NCBI GenBank assembly: GCA_937890045.1
Contig: CALBXV010000571.1
Location: forward strand, 1 to 6,631
Direction: 5' to 3'
Source: an uncultured archaeon
GTDB lineage: Archaea > Thermoproteota > Nitrososphaeria > Nitrososphaerales > CALBXV01
DNA length: 6,631 nt
Of the stretch, positions 1 through 4,690 are shown in pieces. A program made the position numbers and the translations under genes. The number at the start of each line of letters is the position of its first letter. Position 1 is the stretch's first letter. The notes beneath the pieces are model-generated. The model was given only the letters and a program-made list of their open reading frames with translations. It was not told where the DNA came from and searched no databases.

Positions 1-1
1 A

Positions 2-193
2 GTTATAAAAAAGATGATAAAACAAAGTAATAAAGCTATTGTACAATTTGAAAAGGGGAATCGTCCTGATCTTATTGCTAAGGACAAAGATATTTTTTAC
101 TATCCTATCTATGGTAGAGACATTGAACACAAGTATTACTTTGAAAGAACTGAAGAGCAAAAAGCTGAAGCAGAGGTTGTTTTCAATGATTAA
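2..193 (+). CDS. C-terminal end of an unrecognised protein (5' partial)
   Basis: An open frame runs in from the left edge and ends at TAA 191-193. It is more plausible as coding than the competing frame over the same bases: it reads as an ordinary charged protein (…FYYPIYGRDIEHKYYF…, then an acidic helix rich in E/K/A ending VVFND). An in-frame ATG at 14-16 could make it a complete protein of 59 residues, but the lack of visible upstream sequence makes a truncated longer gene more likely. Its stop lies inside the start region of the aminotransferase (8-nt overlap, 186-193), so the two are probably translationally coupled. I do not recognise the family. Confidence 0.6.
   Translation, partial: VIKKMIKQSNKAIVQFEKGNRPDLIAKDKDIFYYPIYGRDIEHKYYFERTEEQKAEAEVVFND
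172..176 (+). promoter_or_regulatory. Ribosome binding site fixing the aminotransferase start at 186
   Basis: AGAGG lies 9 nt before ATG 186. It supports the internal start at 186 rather than the longer open frame that begins at 39, whose extra 49 residues overlap the upstream gene and look unlike protein (hydrophobic, low complexity). Confidence 0.55.
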
Positions 194-1211
194 AGATAGC
201 GTAAAACAATTACAAAGACCTCATTGGTCAGGTTTACTGAGTAGAGTAGAAAAAATTGAAGCAGGATATATCAACCTTGATAGAAATGAAAATCAAGACG
301 AGGTGTTGTGCAACCACATACAAAAAGCAATCAAACATTTTTTAGATTTATCCAGCTCAATGAAGTACGAAGATTACTATAGATATTATGAAATGTTTGC
401 TGACTATTACAATACAACAATGGATAATATTTTAATTACAGGTGGTTGTGACGAAGCAATACGTTTAACATTTGAAGCAACACTGGACAACACTAGAACA
501 TTTTTGACAATATCACCTACATACAGAGGTAGCATTACAAATGCAATAGACCTTACTACAAATATAATTGAATGTGGGGAAGACGAAGACGAAATCACTG
601 CTCATATTGAACAGCATAGACCAGACGTATTTTATATTTGTAGCCCAAACAATCCAAGTGGTCGAGTCTACAGTGCAAAATTTATAGATTATATTTGTGG
701 AGCATATCCAAATATGACTGTGCTTATTGATAATACATATAGACACTTTTGTACAGAAGATTATTTTGATTTATGCAAATACAGAAATTGTTTACTAGCA
801 TTTAGCTACAGCAAAAGTTGGGGCCTTGCAGGTGCTAGATTAGGTATACTACAAGGACATGCAGATACAATTCAACAAATAACAAAGATTAGACCAATAA
901 TGAGTGTAAGCAGTATTACTCTTAGACTTGCAGAATACTTGCACAAGCATCATTATATTGTAGAGAAGAGTTTAGAACGCAATAGAGAAGGCATTAAATT
1001 TGCACATAAATATTTTAGTAATTGTAAAATATATAGCGAGCCAACGATCAATCATGTTGTGTTTGAGCCAACTGACGAAATAATCAGTAGATTAGATTCT
1101 CAAAAGATATTGTATGGCAAAGCACCAGAGTTTAGTAGCACAGCTATTAGATTAACTACATTGCCCAAGGATCAATTTGAGAAACTAATATGTTCAAGTA
1201 CCTCCAAATAG
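186..1211 (+). CDS. PLP-dependent aminotransferase, fold type I, HisC-like
   Basis: Predicted 341-residue class I/II aminotransferase. Numbering from ATG 186: an N-terminal LDRNEN segment near 31-36 resembles the NEN motif of histidinol-phosphate aminotransferases; GGCDEA at 86-91 is the phosphate-binding turn; SPNNPSG at 153-159 holds the conserved Asn; DNTY at 182-185 gives the Asp for the pyridine N and the Tyr; SYSKSWGLAGARLG has the Schiff-base Lys at 210 and Arg at 218; AIRLT has the substrate-carboxylate Arg at 322. All core catalytic residues are present and the length is normal, so it should be an active, soluble enzyme moving an amino group onto a keto or aldehyde substrate. The substrate is unknown: HisC-like proteins also act in cobalamin and sugar pathways. 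It overlaps the genes on both sides (8 and 22 nt), implying one operon with the radical SAM genes. The 39-1211 open frame is rejected in favour of this start. Confidence 0.85.
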   Translation: MIKDSVKQLQRPHWSGLLSRVEKIEAGYINLDRNENQDEVLCNHIQKAIKHFLDLSSSMKYEDYYRYYEMFADYYNTTMDNILITGGCDEAIRLTFEATLDNTRTFLTISPTYRGSITNAIDLTTNIIECGEDEDEITAHIEQHRPDVFYICSPNNPSGRVYSAKFIDYICGAYPNMTVLIDNTYRHFCTEDYFDLCKYRNCLLAFSYSKSWGLAGARLGILQGHADTIQQITKIRPIMSVSSITLRLAEYLHKHHYIVEKSLERNREGIKFAHKYFSNCKIYSEPTINHVVFEPTDEIISRLDSQKILYGKAPEFSSTAIRLTTLPKDQFEKLICSSTSK

Positions 1212-1984
1212 AAACAACAACATTTTGCAATGCAACTTGTTGGTTTTGTCCAAATCATTTAGTTCCCAAAGAACATATGGAACTTGATCTAATTTATAAA
1301 ATTATAGATGACACCAGAGATATGGGCATAACTTACAGACCTTTTGGATTAGGTGAGCCATTGGTTGATACAAGACTTCCAGACATAGCAAGATATATCA
1401 AAGAAGATCCTACAGCAAAAGTAGAATTAAACAGTAATGGTGAACCCATGACACTTAAAACAGAACGTAAGATTGCACCTTTTGTTGACATAATACGTTT
1501 TAGTGTTGATGGTTTTACTAAAAAAACTTTTGATGAAACCAGAGGTATAAGTTTCGATAAAGTTTATGAAAATGTAACAAGATTCGTAGACAATCATCCA
1601 GAAATAGACTGTGAAGTTAGAATGATTGATTTACCAGACACTGAAGCTGAACAAGAAAAGTTTTTGGATTATTGGAATAATGTAAGACCAGGCTGTGCTA
1701 AGATAACAAAATTATATCAACACCCTTGGGAAGATCAAACGGAAAGTTTAAATCTACCCTGCAAAAAAGTTGAAGATGAAGCATTCATATACATTGATGG
1801 TACAATGTATTTGTGCCCATGGGACTTAGGTAAACGTAATCCTGTGGGTAAAGTTGATATGAATACAAGTCCTGTAGACGTTTGGAATAGCCACAAATAT
1901 AAAGAATATAAATTATTATTAGCAAAAGGAAAACGCTGTGACATCGAACTCTGTAGCAGGTGTAGTGCAGTCTTCAACACCTGA
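1190..1984 (+). CDS. Radical SAM protein with C-terminal SPASM-type cysteine domain
   Basis: 264 residues. The protein opens directly with the radical SAM strand and cluster motif: C13-x3-C17-x2-C20 ligates the [4Fe-4S] that cleaves S-adenosylmethionine. GLGEP at 53-57 matches the GGEP SAM-binding strand, NSNG at 81-84 and SVDG at 105-108 follow as barrel strands. A C-terminal SPASM/twitch-like region has C191, C209, C250, C255 and C258 with the typical 'GxxxxC…VG…VW' spacing, expected to hold an auxiliary Fe-S cluster. SPASM enzymes commonly modify peptides or carry out sugar or alcohol dehydrogenation; the substrate here cannot be assigned. The start ATG 1190 overlaps the aminotransferase by 22 nt and has only a weak upstream GAGA, so coupling is likely. 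The stop is overlapped by the next gene by 47 nt. It looks intact. Confidence 0.85.
   Translation: MFKYLQIETTTFCNATCWFCPNHLVPKEHMELDLIYKIIDDTRDMGITYRPFGLGEPLVDTRLPDIARYIKEDPTAKVELNSNGEPMTLKTERKIAPFVDIIRFSVDGFTKKTFDETRGISFDKVYENVTRFVDNHPEIDCEVRMIDLPDTEAEQEKFLDYWNNVRPGCAKITKLYQHPWEDQTESLNLPCKKVEDEAFIYIDGTMYLCPWDLGKRNPVGKVDMNTSPVDVWNSHKYKEYKLLLAKGKRCDIELCSRCSAVFNT
1924..1930 (+). promoter_or_regulatory. Ribosome binding site for the GTG start at 1938
   Basis: AAAAGGA is placed 7 nt before GTG 1938, inside the 3' end of the preceding radical SAM gene. This is the main reason to accept a GTG start with a 47-nt gene overlap instead of a second in-frame GTG at 1965, which has no comparable site. 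Confidence 0.45.
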
Positions 1985-2570
1985 TATTATACCCAAAGGC
2001 AGACCCAAAGGTTATAAGCCTCATGGCTGGAACCAAGACGACAGTGAATTAGCCAGTCGAAAGAAAAATTTAAACGGCAGATTTTGTAGTTACTTTTTTT
2101 CAAGGGCTGAAGTAAATGTTGAAGGTGCTGTCTTTATGTGTTGTCCTTATTGGTTGCCCGTAATAGTTGGCGATTTAAATGTAAACACAATGGAAGAGAT
2201 ATGGAATGGTCCAAAAGCACAAGAGATACGCAATCAATTATATGATGGCAGAAACTGGCCCTTTTGTAAACACAATACTTGTCCTAAAATACAACATGCA
2301 GAAACGGCGTTACCGCTTATCACTGACGTGATTAATGATCCTGAAAGATACAATGTGGATAAACATACTGCAGAGTCTTTAAGAAATAAATCACCACAAG
2401 CAAGCTACTTGCCACATGATATACAAGTTGGCACCGATGAAAGCTGTAACTTGTATTGTCCAAGTTGTAGAAATAGTAAAGTAATATTTGCTAAAGGTAA
2501 ACAATATGAAAAAAGAAAATCACTTACAGATAAACTATTTGATAGAAATATTAAAGGAGTATCAAGATGA
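1938..2570 (+). CDS. SPASM/twitch-radical SAM protein, C-terminally truncated
   Basis: 210 residues from GTG 1938. The domain order is reversed compared with the previous gene: a SPASM/twitch-like cysteine region comes first (C50, C68, C69, then C110 and C115, with VGDLN and EEIWN motifs at 77-81 and 86-90), followed by a radical SAM entry motif, C170-x3-C174-x2-C177, in the context DESCNLYCPSCR. This N-terminal SPASM then radical SAM order is known from 'twitch domain-containing' radical SAM proteins. Here the chain ends 33 residues after the last cluster cysteine, so nearly the whole barrel, including the SAM-binding strands, is missing. Either the gene is a decayed remnant or it makes a cluster-binding stub that cannot be a normal radical SAM enzyme alone. 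The stop shares ATGA with the next gene. Start choice is moderately certain. Confidence 0.7.
   Translation: MTSNSVAGVVQSSTPDIIPKGRPKGYKPHGWNQDDSELASRKKNLNGRFCSYFFSRAEVNVEGAVFMCCPYWLPVIVGDLNVNTMEEIWNGPKAQEIRNQLYDGRNWPFCKHNTCPKIQHAETALPLITDVINDPERYNVDKHTAESLRNKSPQASYLPHDIQVGTDESCNLYCPSCRNSKVIFAKGKQYEKRKSLTDKLFDRNIKGVSR
2551..2559 (+). promoter_or_regulatory. Strong Shine-Dalgarno for the glutamine synthetase fragment
   Basis: TTAAAGGAG ends 7 nt before ATG 2567, the best ribosome binding site in the window. It argues that the short downstream frame is actually translated and is not just debris. Confidence 0.7.
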
Positions 2571-2752
2571 GTAAGAAGTATGAGTATGTATGGTTAGATG
2601 GATACACACCAGAACCTTCTTTGAGAAGTAAAGTAAAGATAGACAAAAATGCAGTGAAGTGGTCTTTTGATGGTTCATCAACACAACAAGCGGAAGGCAG
2701 AAGTTCAGATCGTATTATTAATCACATTGTATCAACATTGGATAAAGATTAA
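2567..2752 (+). CDS. N-terminal beta-grasp fragment of glutamine synthetase (61 aa)
   Basis: 61 residues. YEYVWLDGYTPEPSLRSK at 5-22 and WSFDGSSTQQAEG at 32-44 followed by SSD at 46-48 match the start of glutamine synthetases of the kind common in alphaproteobacteria and close to the eukaryotic-type enzyme (…EYIWLDGYTP…LR.K…W.FDGSST.QAEG.SSD…). The linker between LRSK and WSFDGSS looks about eight residues shorter than I recall for full enzymes. Everything after SSD, that is the ATP/glutamate-binding catalytic domain, is absent, and the last ~12 residues do not look family-like. In glutamine synthetase the FDGSS segment is the latch whose Asp and Ser complete the active site of the neighbouring subunit. 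The fragment cannot make glutamine by itself. With a strong RBS and a 4-nt ATGA overlap with the gene before, it seems expressed; it ends 6 nt before tRNA-Asp. It is either a relic or a small interacting protein. Confidence 0.75.
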   Translation: MSKKYEYVWLDGYTPEPSLRSKVKIDKNAVKWSFDGSSTQQAEGRSSDRIINHIVSTLDKD

Positions 2753-2758
2753 ATGAAT

Positions 2759-2833
2759 GGTCCCATGGTGAAGCGGTTATCACGGCGCCCTGTCACGGCG
2801 CAGTCAGGGGTTCGATTCCCCTTGGGACCGCCA
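2759..2833 (+). tRNA. tRNA-Asp (GTC)
   Basis: Full cloverleaf: acceptor GGTCCCA pairs with TGGGACC, D stem GTGA/TCAC, anticodon stem GCGCC/GGCGC with loop CTGTCAC (anticodon 2792-2794), T arm AGGGG-TTCGATT-CCCCT, discriminator G, encoded CCA at 2831-2833. First gene of the array. Confidence 0.95.
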
Positions 2834-2835
2834 AT

Positions 2836-2909
2836 GCGGGTGTCGTATAATGGTATTACCTTAGGTTGCCAATCTAATGACAGGAGTTCGATTCTCCTCA
2901 TCCGCTCCA
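2836..2909 (+). tRNA. tRNA-Gly (GCC)
   Basis: Acceptor GCGGGTG pairs with CATCCGC (one G-T), anticodon stem TTAGG/TCTAA with loop TTGCCAA (anticodon 2868-2870), T arm AGGAG-TTCGATT-CTCCT, discriminator T, encoded CCA. It is a close paralogue of the Gly(TCC) gene at 2995: 62 of 74 positions are identical by my count. Confidence 0.95.
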
Positions 2910-2913
2910 GAGA

Positions 2914-2989
2914 TCCGCGGTAGCTCAGTTGGTAGAGCGTCGGTCTGTTAAACCGATTGTCCCTGGTTCGAGCCCAGGCCGCGGAGCCA
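2914..2989 (+). tRNA. tRNA-Asn (GTT)
   Basis: Acceptor TCCGCGG pairs with CCGCGGA, D stem GCTC/GAGC, anticodon stem TCGGT/ACCGA with loop CTGTTAA (anticodon 2947-2949), T arm CCTGG-TTCGAGC-CCAGG, discriminator G, encoded CCA. Its D and anticodon arms are nearly the same as those of tRNA-Ile at 4094. Confidence 0.95.
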
Positions 2990-2994
2990 ACTTT

Positions 2995-3068
2995 GCGGGT
3001 ATCGTATAATGGCAATACCTTAGGTTTCCAACCTAAAGCTTGGAGTTCGATTCTCCATACCCGCTCCA
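2995..3068 (+). tRNA. tRNA-Gly (TCC)
   Basis: Acceptor GCGGGTA pairs with TACCCGC, anticodon stem TTAGG/CCTAA with loop TTTCCAA (anticodon 3027-3029), T arm TGGAG-TTCGATT-CTCCA, discriminator T, encoded CCA. Together with Gly(GCC) it covers GGA and GGU/GGC codons. It is the last gene before the HNH insertion. Confidence 0.95.
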
Positions 3069-3071
3069 TAC

Positions 3072-3119
3072 ATCGAACCTCTAAAAATTTTTAGAGGATA
3101 AATAAAGTAGAGGTTCGAT
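3072..3119 (+). promoter_or_regulatory. Hairpin leader sequestering the HNH Shine-Dalgarno
   Basis: A perfect 12-bp inverted repeat (3072-3083 with 3108-3119) has a 24-nt loop. Its right arm contains the AGAGG Shine-Dalgarno (3109-3113) and ends at the base before ATG 3120. The left arm also forms part of a competing perfect 20-bp palindrome at 3078-3097, so two mutually exclusive folds exist. The loop contains a late-promoter motif (3097-3104). In RNA read through from the tRNAs the ribosome site would be paired; RNA started in the loop would lack the left arm. Confidence 0.7.
3097..3104 (+). promoter_or_regulatory. Predicted T4-type late promoter for the HNH gene
   Basis: GATAAATA fits NATAAATA. 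T4 late promoters start RNA about 6 nt past the octamer, here close to 3110, which would give a roughly 10-nt leader keeping AGAGG but not the left hairpin arm. The motif is short, so location in a gene-free hairpin loop is what supports it. Confidence 0.55.
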
Positions 3120-3665
3120 ATGATTACTTCAAATACTCGCGTAAAGCAATGGCGAAAAAGAACTAAAGAGAGAATGATAGATGCAATGGGCGGCGAATGC
3201 CAATGTTGCGGTTATAAAACATCTTCTCGAGCACTTTCTTTCCATCATTTAGATCCAACACAAAAAGATATTGCTTTTTCTGATGTTAGAGCAAATCCTA
3301 AATCGTGGCCAAAGATAGTAGAAGAACTTAAAAAGTGTATTCTTTTATGTCTTAATTGCCATATGGAAATACACGATGGTATGAGGGAAATACCTAAAGA
3401 GTTTGCTACATTTGACGAAACCTTTAATGATTTTCGCAAAGTGATTGAATATGATAATTGCCCAGTATGTAATAACACAAAGCCAACTACACAAAGATTT
3501 TGTAGTCATAAGTGTGCGATGACAAATCGTCGAAAAGTAGATTGGGATAGTATAGATTTATTAAAACTTATGAAGGAACATAGTATTTCTGAGTTAGAAG
3601 ATATGCTGGGAATATCAAATGCGGCAATATATAAACGCCGTGATAAAATTTTAAACGCTGTATAG
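3120..3665 (+). CDS. HNH homing-type endonuclease with Zn ribbon and helix-turn-helix
   Basis: 181 residues in three parts. The HNH nuclease core has a first zinc pair C27/C30, the catalytic SFHHLDP segment (H42, H43), then C77/C80 and HMEIH (H81, H85). A second cysteine cluster follows at C114/C117 and C128/C132 (CPVC…CSHKC). The C-terminal part, about 144-177, reads as a helix-turn-helix (ISELEDMLGISNAAIYKRRDKIL) for DNA binding. This build is typical of free-standing phage homing endonucleases, which nick or cut a cognate site lacking the insert so that the gene is copied in. It sits within the tRNA array between Gly(TCC) and Trp, and its TAG stop overlaps the first two bases of tRNA-Trp. 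Expression is probably restricted to late infection by the hairpin and late promoter in front of it. All metal-binding residues are kept, so it is likely active. Confidence 0.88.
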   Translation: MITSNTRVKQWRKRTKERMIDAMGGECQCCGYKTSSRALSFHHLDPTQKDIAFSDVRANPKSWPKIVEELKKCILLCLNCHMEIHDGMREIPKEFATFDETFNDFRKVIEYDNCPVCNNTKPTTQRFCSHKCAMTNRRKVDWDSIDLLKLMKEHSISELEDMLGISNAAIYKRRDKILNAV

Positions 3666-3738
3666 GGGAATGGTGTTAACGGTAGCATGGCGGTCTCCAA
3701 AACCGTTGGTGGGGGTTCAAATCCCTCCCGGGGCACCA
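3664..3738 (+). tRNA. tRNA-Trp (CCA), acceptor strands not complementary
   Basis: The anticodon arm GCGGT-CTCCAAA-ACCGT (anticodon 3697-3699), a weak D arm (GTGT/GCAT), the T arm GGGGG-TTCAAAT-CCCTC and the encoded CCA at 3736-3738 are clear. The 5' strand AGGGGAA (3664-3670) looks like a normal bacterial tRNA-Trp start, but the 3' strand CCGGGGC (3728-3734) does not pair with it at any position, and position 73 is A where bacterial tRNA-Trp uses G as an identity base. The 3' end would fit a partner GCCCCGG, as in tRNAs of Leu type. It may be a chimeric or dead tRNA, or carry an assembly error. The first two bases are part of the HNH stop codon. Confidence 0.7.
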
Positions 3739-3745
3739 AATAAAA

Positions 3746-3837
3746 TGGCGGTGGGTGAAGGATTCGAACCTTCGGTGCCGATAAAGGCACGCTTGTTTTC
3801 AAGACAAGTACAATAAGCCAGACTCTGTCAACCCACC
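3746..3837 (-). tRNA. tRNA-Ser (TGA), minus strand
   Basis: On the minus strand: acceptor GGTGGGT pairs with ACCCACC, anticodon stem CTTGT/ACAAG with loop CTTGAAA (anticodon at 3799-3801), a long variable arm with stem GTGCC/GGCAC that marks a class II tRNA, T arm GAAGG-TTCGAAT-CCTTC, discriminator G and encoded CCA at 3746-3748. It is the only tRNA here that opposes the rest and it converges on tRNA-Trp with a 7-nt gap. Confidence 0.95.
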
Positions 3838-3844
3838 ATAGTGT

Positions 3845-3852
3845 TATTTATT
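3845..3852 (-). promoter_or_regulatory. Predicted late promoter for tRNA-Ser
   Basis: On the minus strand AATAAATA ends 7 nt before the first base of tRNA-Ser. With the usual T4 late spacing, transcription would start at or next to the mature 5' end. It explains how a lone minus-strand tRNA could be expressed. Confidence 0.5.
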
Positions 3853-3862
3853 AGGATTAATT

Positions 3863-4090
3863 ATGACTATTGAAATACCTAAAGAGATAGATAAACAGCA
3901 GTATGTTAAAATAGCACAGTTTTGGTTAACTTGGCTTAAACAGCATCCTTATCCTAAGGAAGATGATGACTTTCATCGAGTAATACGAGAATCAGCAAAA
4001 ACCTATTTAGATTTATATGAGAGCTGGTTGGATATATACACATACACTATTAAAACAACATATATACCTACTAATAAGAAACTGCATTAA
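3863..4090 (+). CDS. Small hypothetical protein (75 aa)
   Basis: 75 residues from ATG 3863, with AGGA (3853-3856) 6 nt upstream as a reasonable ribosome binding site. The protein is aromatic-rich (YVKIAQFWLTWLKQHPYP early; YLDLYESWLDIYTYTIKTTYIP later) and probably mostly helical; it has no signal peptide, membrane segment or metal-binding motif that I can see. I do not recognise it. It lies between tRNA-Ser (divergent) and tRNA-Ile, which starts 3 nt after its TAA. Small proteins of this kind between tRNAs are common in large phages. Coding is supported by the RBS, the start just outside the tRNA and normal composition. Confidence 0.65.
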   Translation: MTIEIPKEIDKQQYVKIAQFWLTWLKQHPYPKEDDDFHRVIRESAKTYLDLYESWLDIYTYTIKTTYIPTNKKLH

Positions 4091-4093
4091 TAT

Positions 4094-4170
4094 AGGTCTG
4101 TAGCTCAGCTGGTTAGAGCGTCGGTCTGATAAACCGAAGGTCGGGTGTTCGAGTCACCCCAGGCCTACCA
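4094..4170 (+). tRNA. tRNA-Ile (GAT)
   Basis: Acceptor AGGTCTG pairs with CAGGCCT (one T-G), D stem GCTC/GAGC, anticodon stem TCGGT/ACCGA with loop CTGATAA (anticodon 4128-4130), T arm GGGTG-TTCGAGT-CACCC, discriminator A, encoded CCA at 4168-4170. Last tRNA of the array. Confidence 0.95.
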
Positions 4171-4178
4171 TTTTATAC

Positions 4179-4186
4179 GATAAATA
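4179..4186 (+). promoter_or_regulatory. Predicted late promoter before the gene at 4193
   Basis: GATAAATA lies in the 22-nt gap between tRNA-Ile and the next ATG, ending 6 nt before it. Standard late spacing would start the RNA at about the ATG, and no Shine-Dalgarno is visible, so the message may be leaderless or nearly so. Confidence 0.45.
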
Positions 4187-4192
4187 TTAACA

Positions 4193-4690
4193 ATGAATAA
4201 AACTAAAATTAAACAGCAATTTATAAAATGGTTAACTATGTTTGTAGCAAAGCCAAATAAAGCATTTAATAATTTGCCTGTTTGCCCTTATGCGTTAGAA
4301 GCATTACAGAAAAATAAAATAAAATTCGAAGTTGTAGAAATGCAACTTTATGATATGTTAATGTCATATAAAGATAATTGGAATGACAAATATGACATAG
4401 TAGTTTTTTTTGTTGATGATATATATCTTCCACATGCACTTCCTTCGATTATTGAAACTGCAAATAAATATCTTATGCCAGCAGATCTTGTTGCATTAGA
4501 AGATCATCCAGATATACCAGAGATAATAAACAAAGTAAAAGTTAATTTTGGTAAGTGTACGGTAGTATTTTTACAAAGGTTAAGTAAAATTAATAAAGCA
4601 TCTCAGCACCTTAAAGAAAATACAAATTATTATGAACACTGGTCTGAGGAAAATTTAGAAGATGTTGTTAATTGGCGGTTTAAAAAATGA
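4193..4690 (+). CDS. Conserved-looking hypothetical protein with CPYA motif
   Basis: 165 residues. After a basic N-terminus the segment NNLPVCPYALEAL (27-39, Cys31) resembles the 'CPFA/CPYC' entry of thioredoxin-like and DUF1415-like proteins, and a hydrophobic strand KYDIVVFFVDD follows. The C-terminus has an acidic helix and an NYYEHWSEENLEDVVNWR pattern. It is soluble, with no membrane segment. I cannot assign a function; the likeness to DUF1415 is faint and unverified. There is no Shine-Dalgarno before ATG 4193. Its last codon overlaps the methyltransferase start (ATGA, 4 nt), so the two are probably co-translated and may act together. Confidence 0.75.
   Translation: MNKTKIKQQFIKWLTMFVAKPNKAFNNLPVCPYALEALQKNKIKFEVVEMQLYDMLMSYKDNWNDKYDIVVFFVDDIYLPHALPSIIETANKYLMPADLVALEDHPDIPEIINKVKVNFGKCTVVFLQRLSKINKASQHLKENTNYYEHWSEENLEDVVNWRFKK

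Noticed and set aside
39..185. Upstream extension of the aminotransferase reading frame to ATG 39
   Set aside because: It overlaps a plausible coding frame (2-193), encodes a low-complexity hydrophobic stretch unlike aminotransferases, and the ATG at 186 has AGAGG upstream and gives a normal-length protein.
1004..1011. CATAAATA inside the aminotransferase as a late promoter
   Set aside because: It is within a coding region of AT-rich codons, with no start or RNA gene nearby; a chance match is expected.
1938..1984. The two radical SAM genes as one protein split by a sequencing frameshift
   Set aside because: The first has a complete barrel plus SPASM end, and the second starts with its own SPASM set, an order known for a separate family, with an RBS before its GTG.
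186..2752. RiPP biosynthesis cluster
   Set aside because: SPASM radical SAM proteins fit, but no short precursor peptide gene is visible between these overlapping genes.
2749..3069. Minus-strand open frame of 106 codons
   Set aside because: It lies over four well-formed tRNA genes on the plus strand; its repeated protein segments reflect repeated tRNA arms.
3078..3097. Perfect 20-bp palindrome as an intrinsic terminator after tRNA-Gly(TCC)
   Set aside because: The T run is inside the stem and no U tract follows; the overlap with the hairpin hiding the HNH ribosome site makes a regulatory role more likely.
3506..3802. Minus-strand open frame of 98 codons
   Set aside because: It runs through tRNA-Ser, tRNA-Trp and the HNH gene 3' end; the PREGFEPP-like string is the usual false translation of a tRNA T arm.
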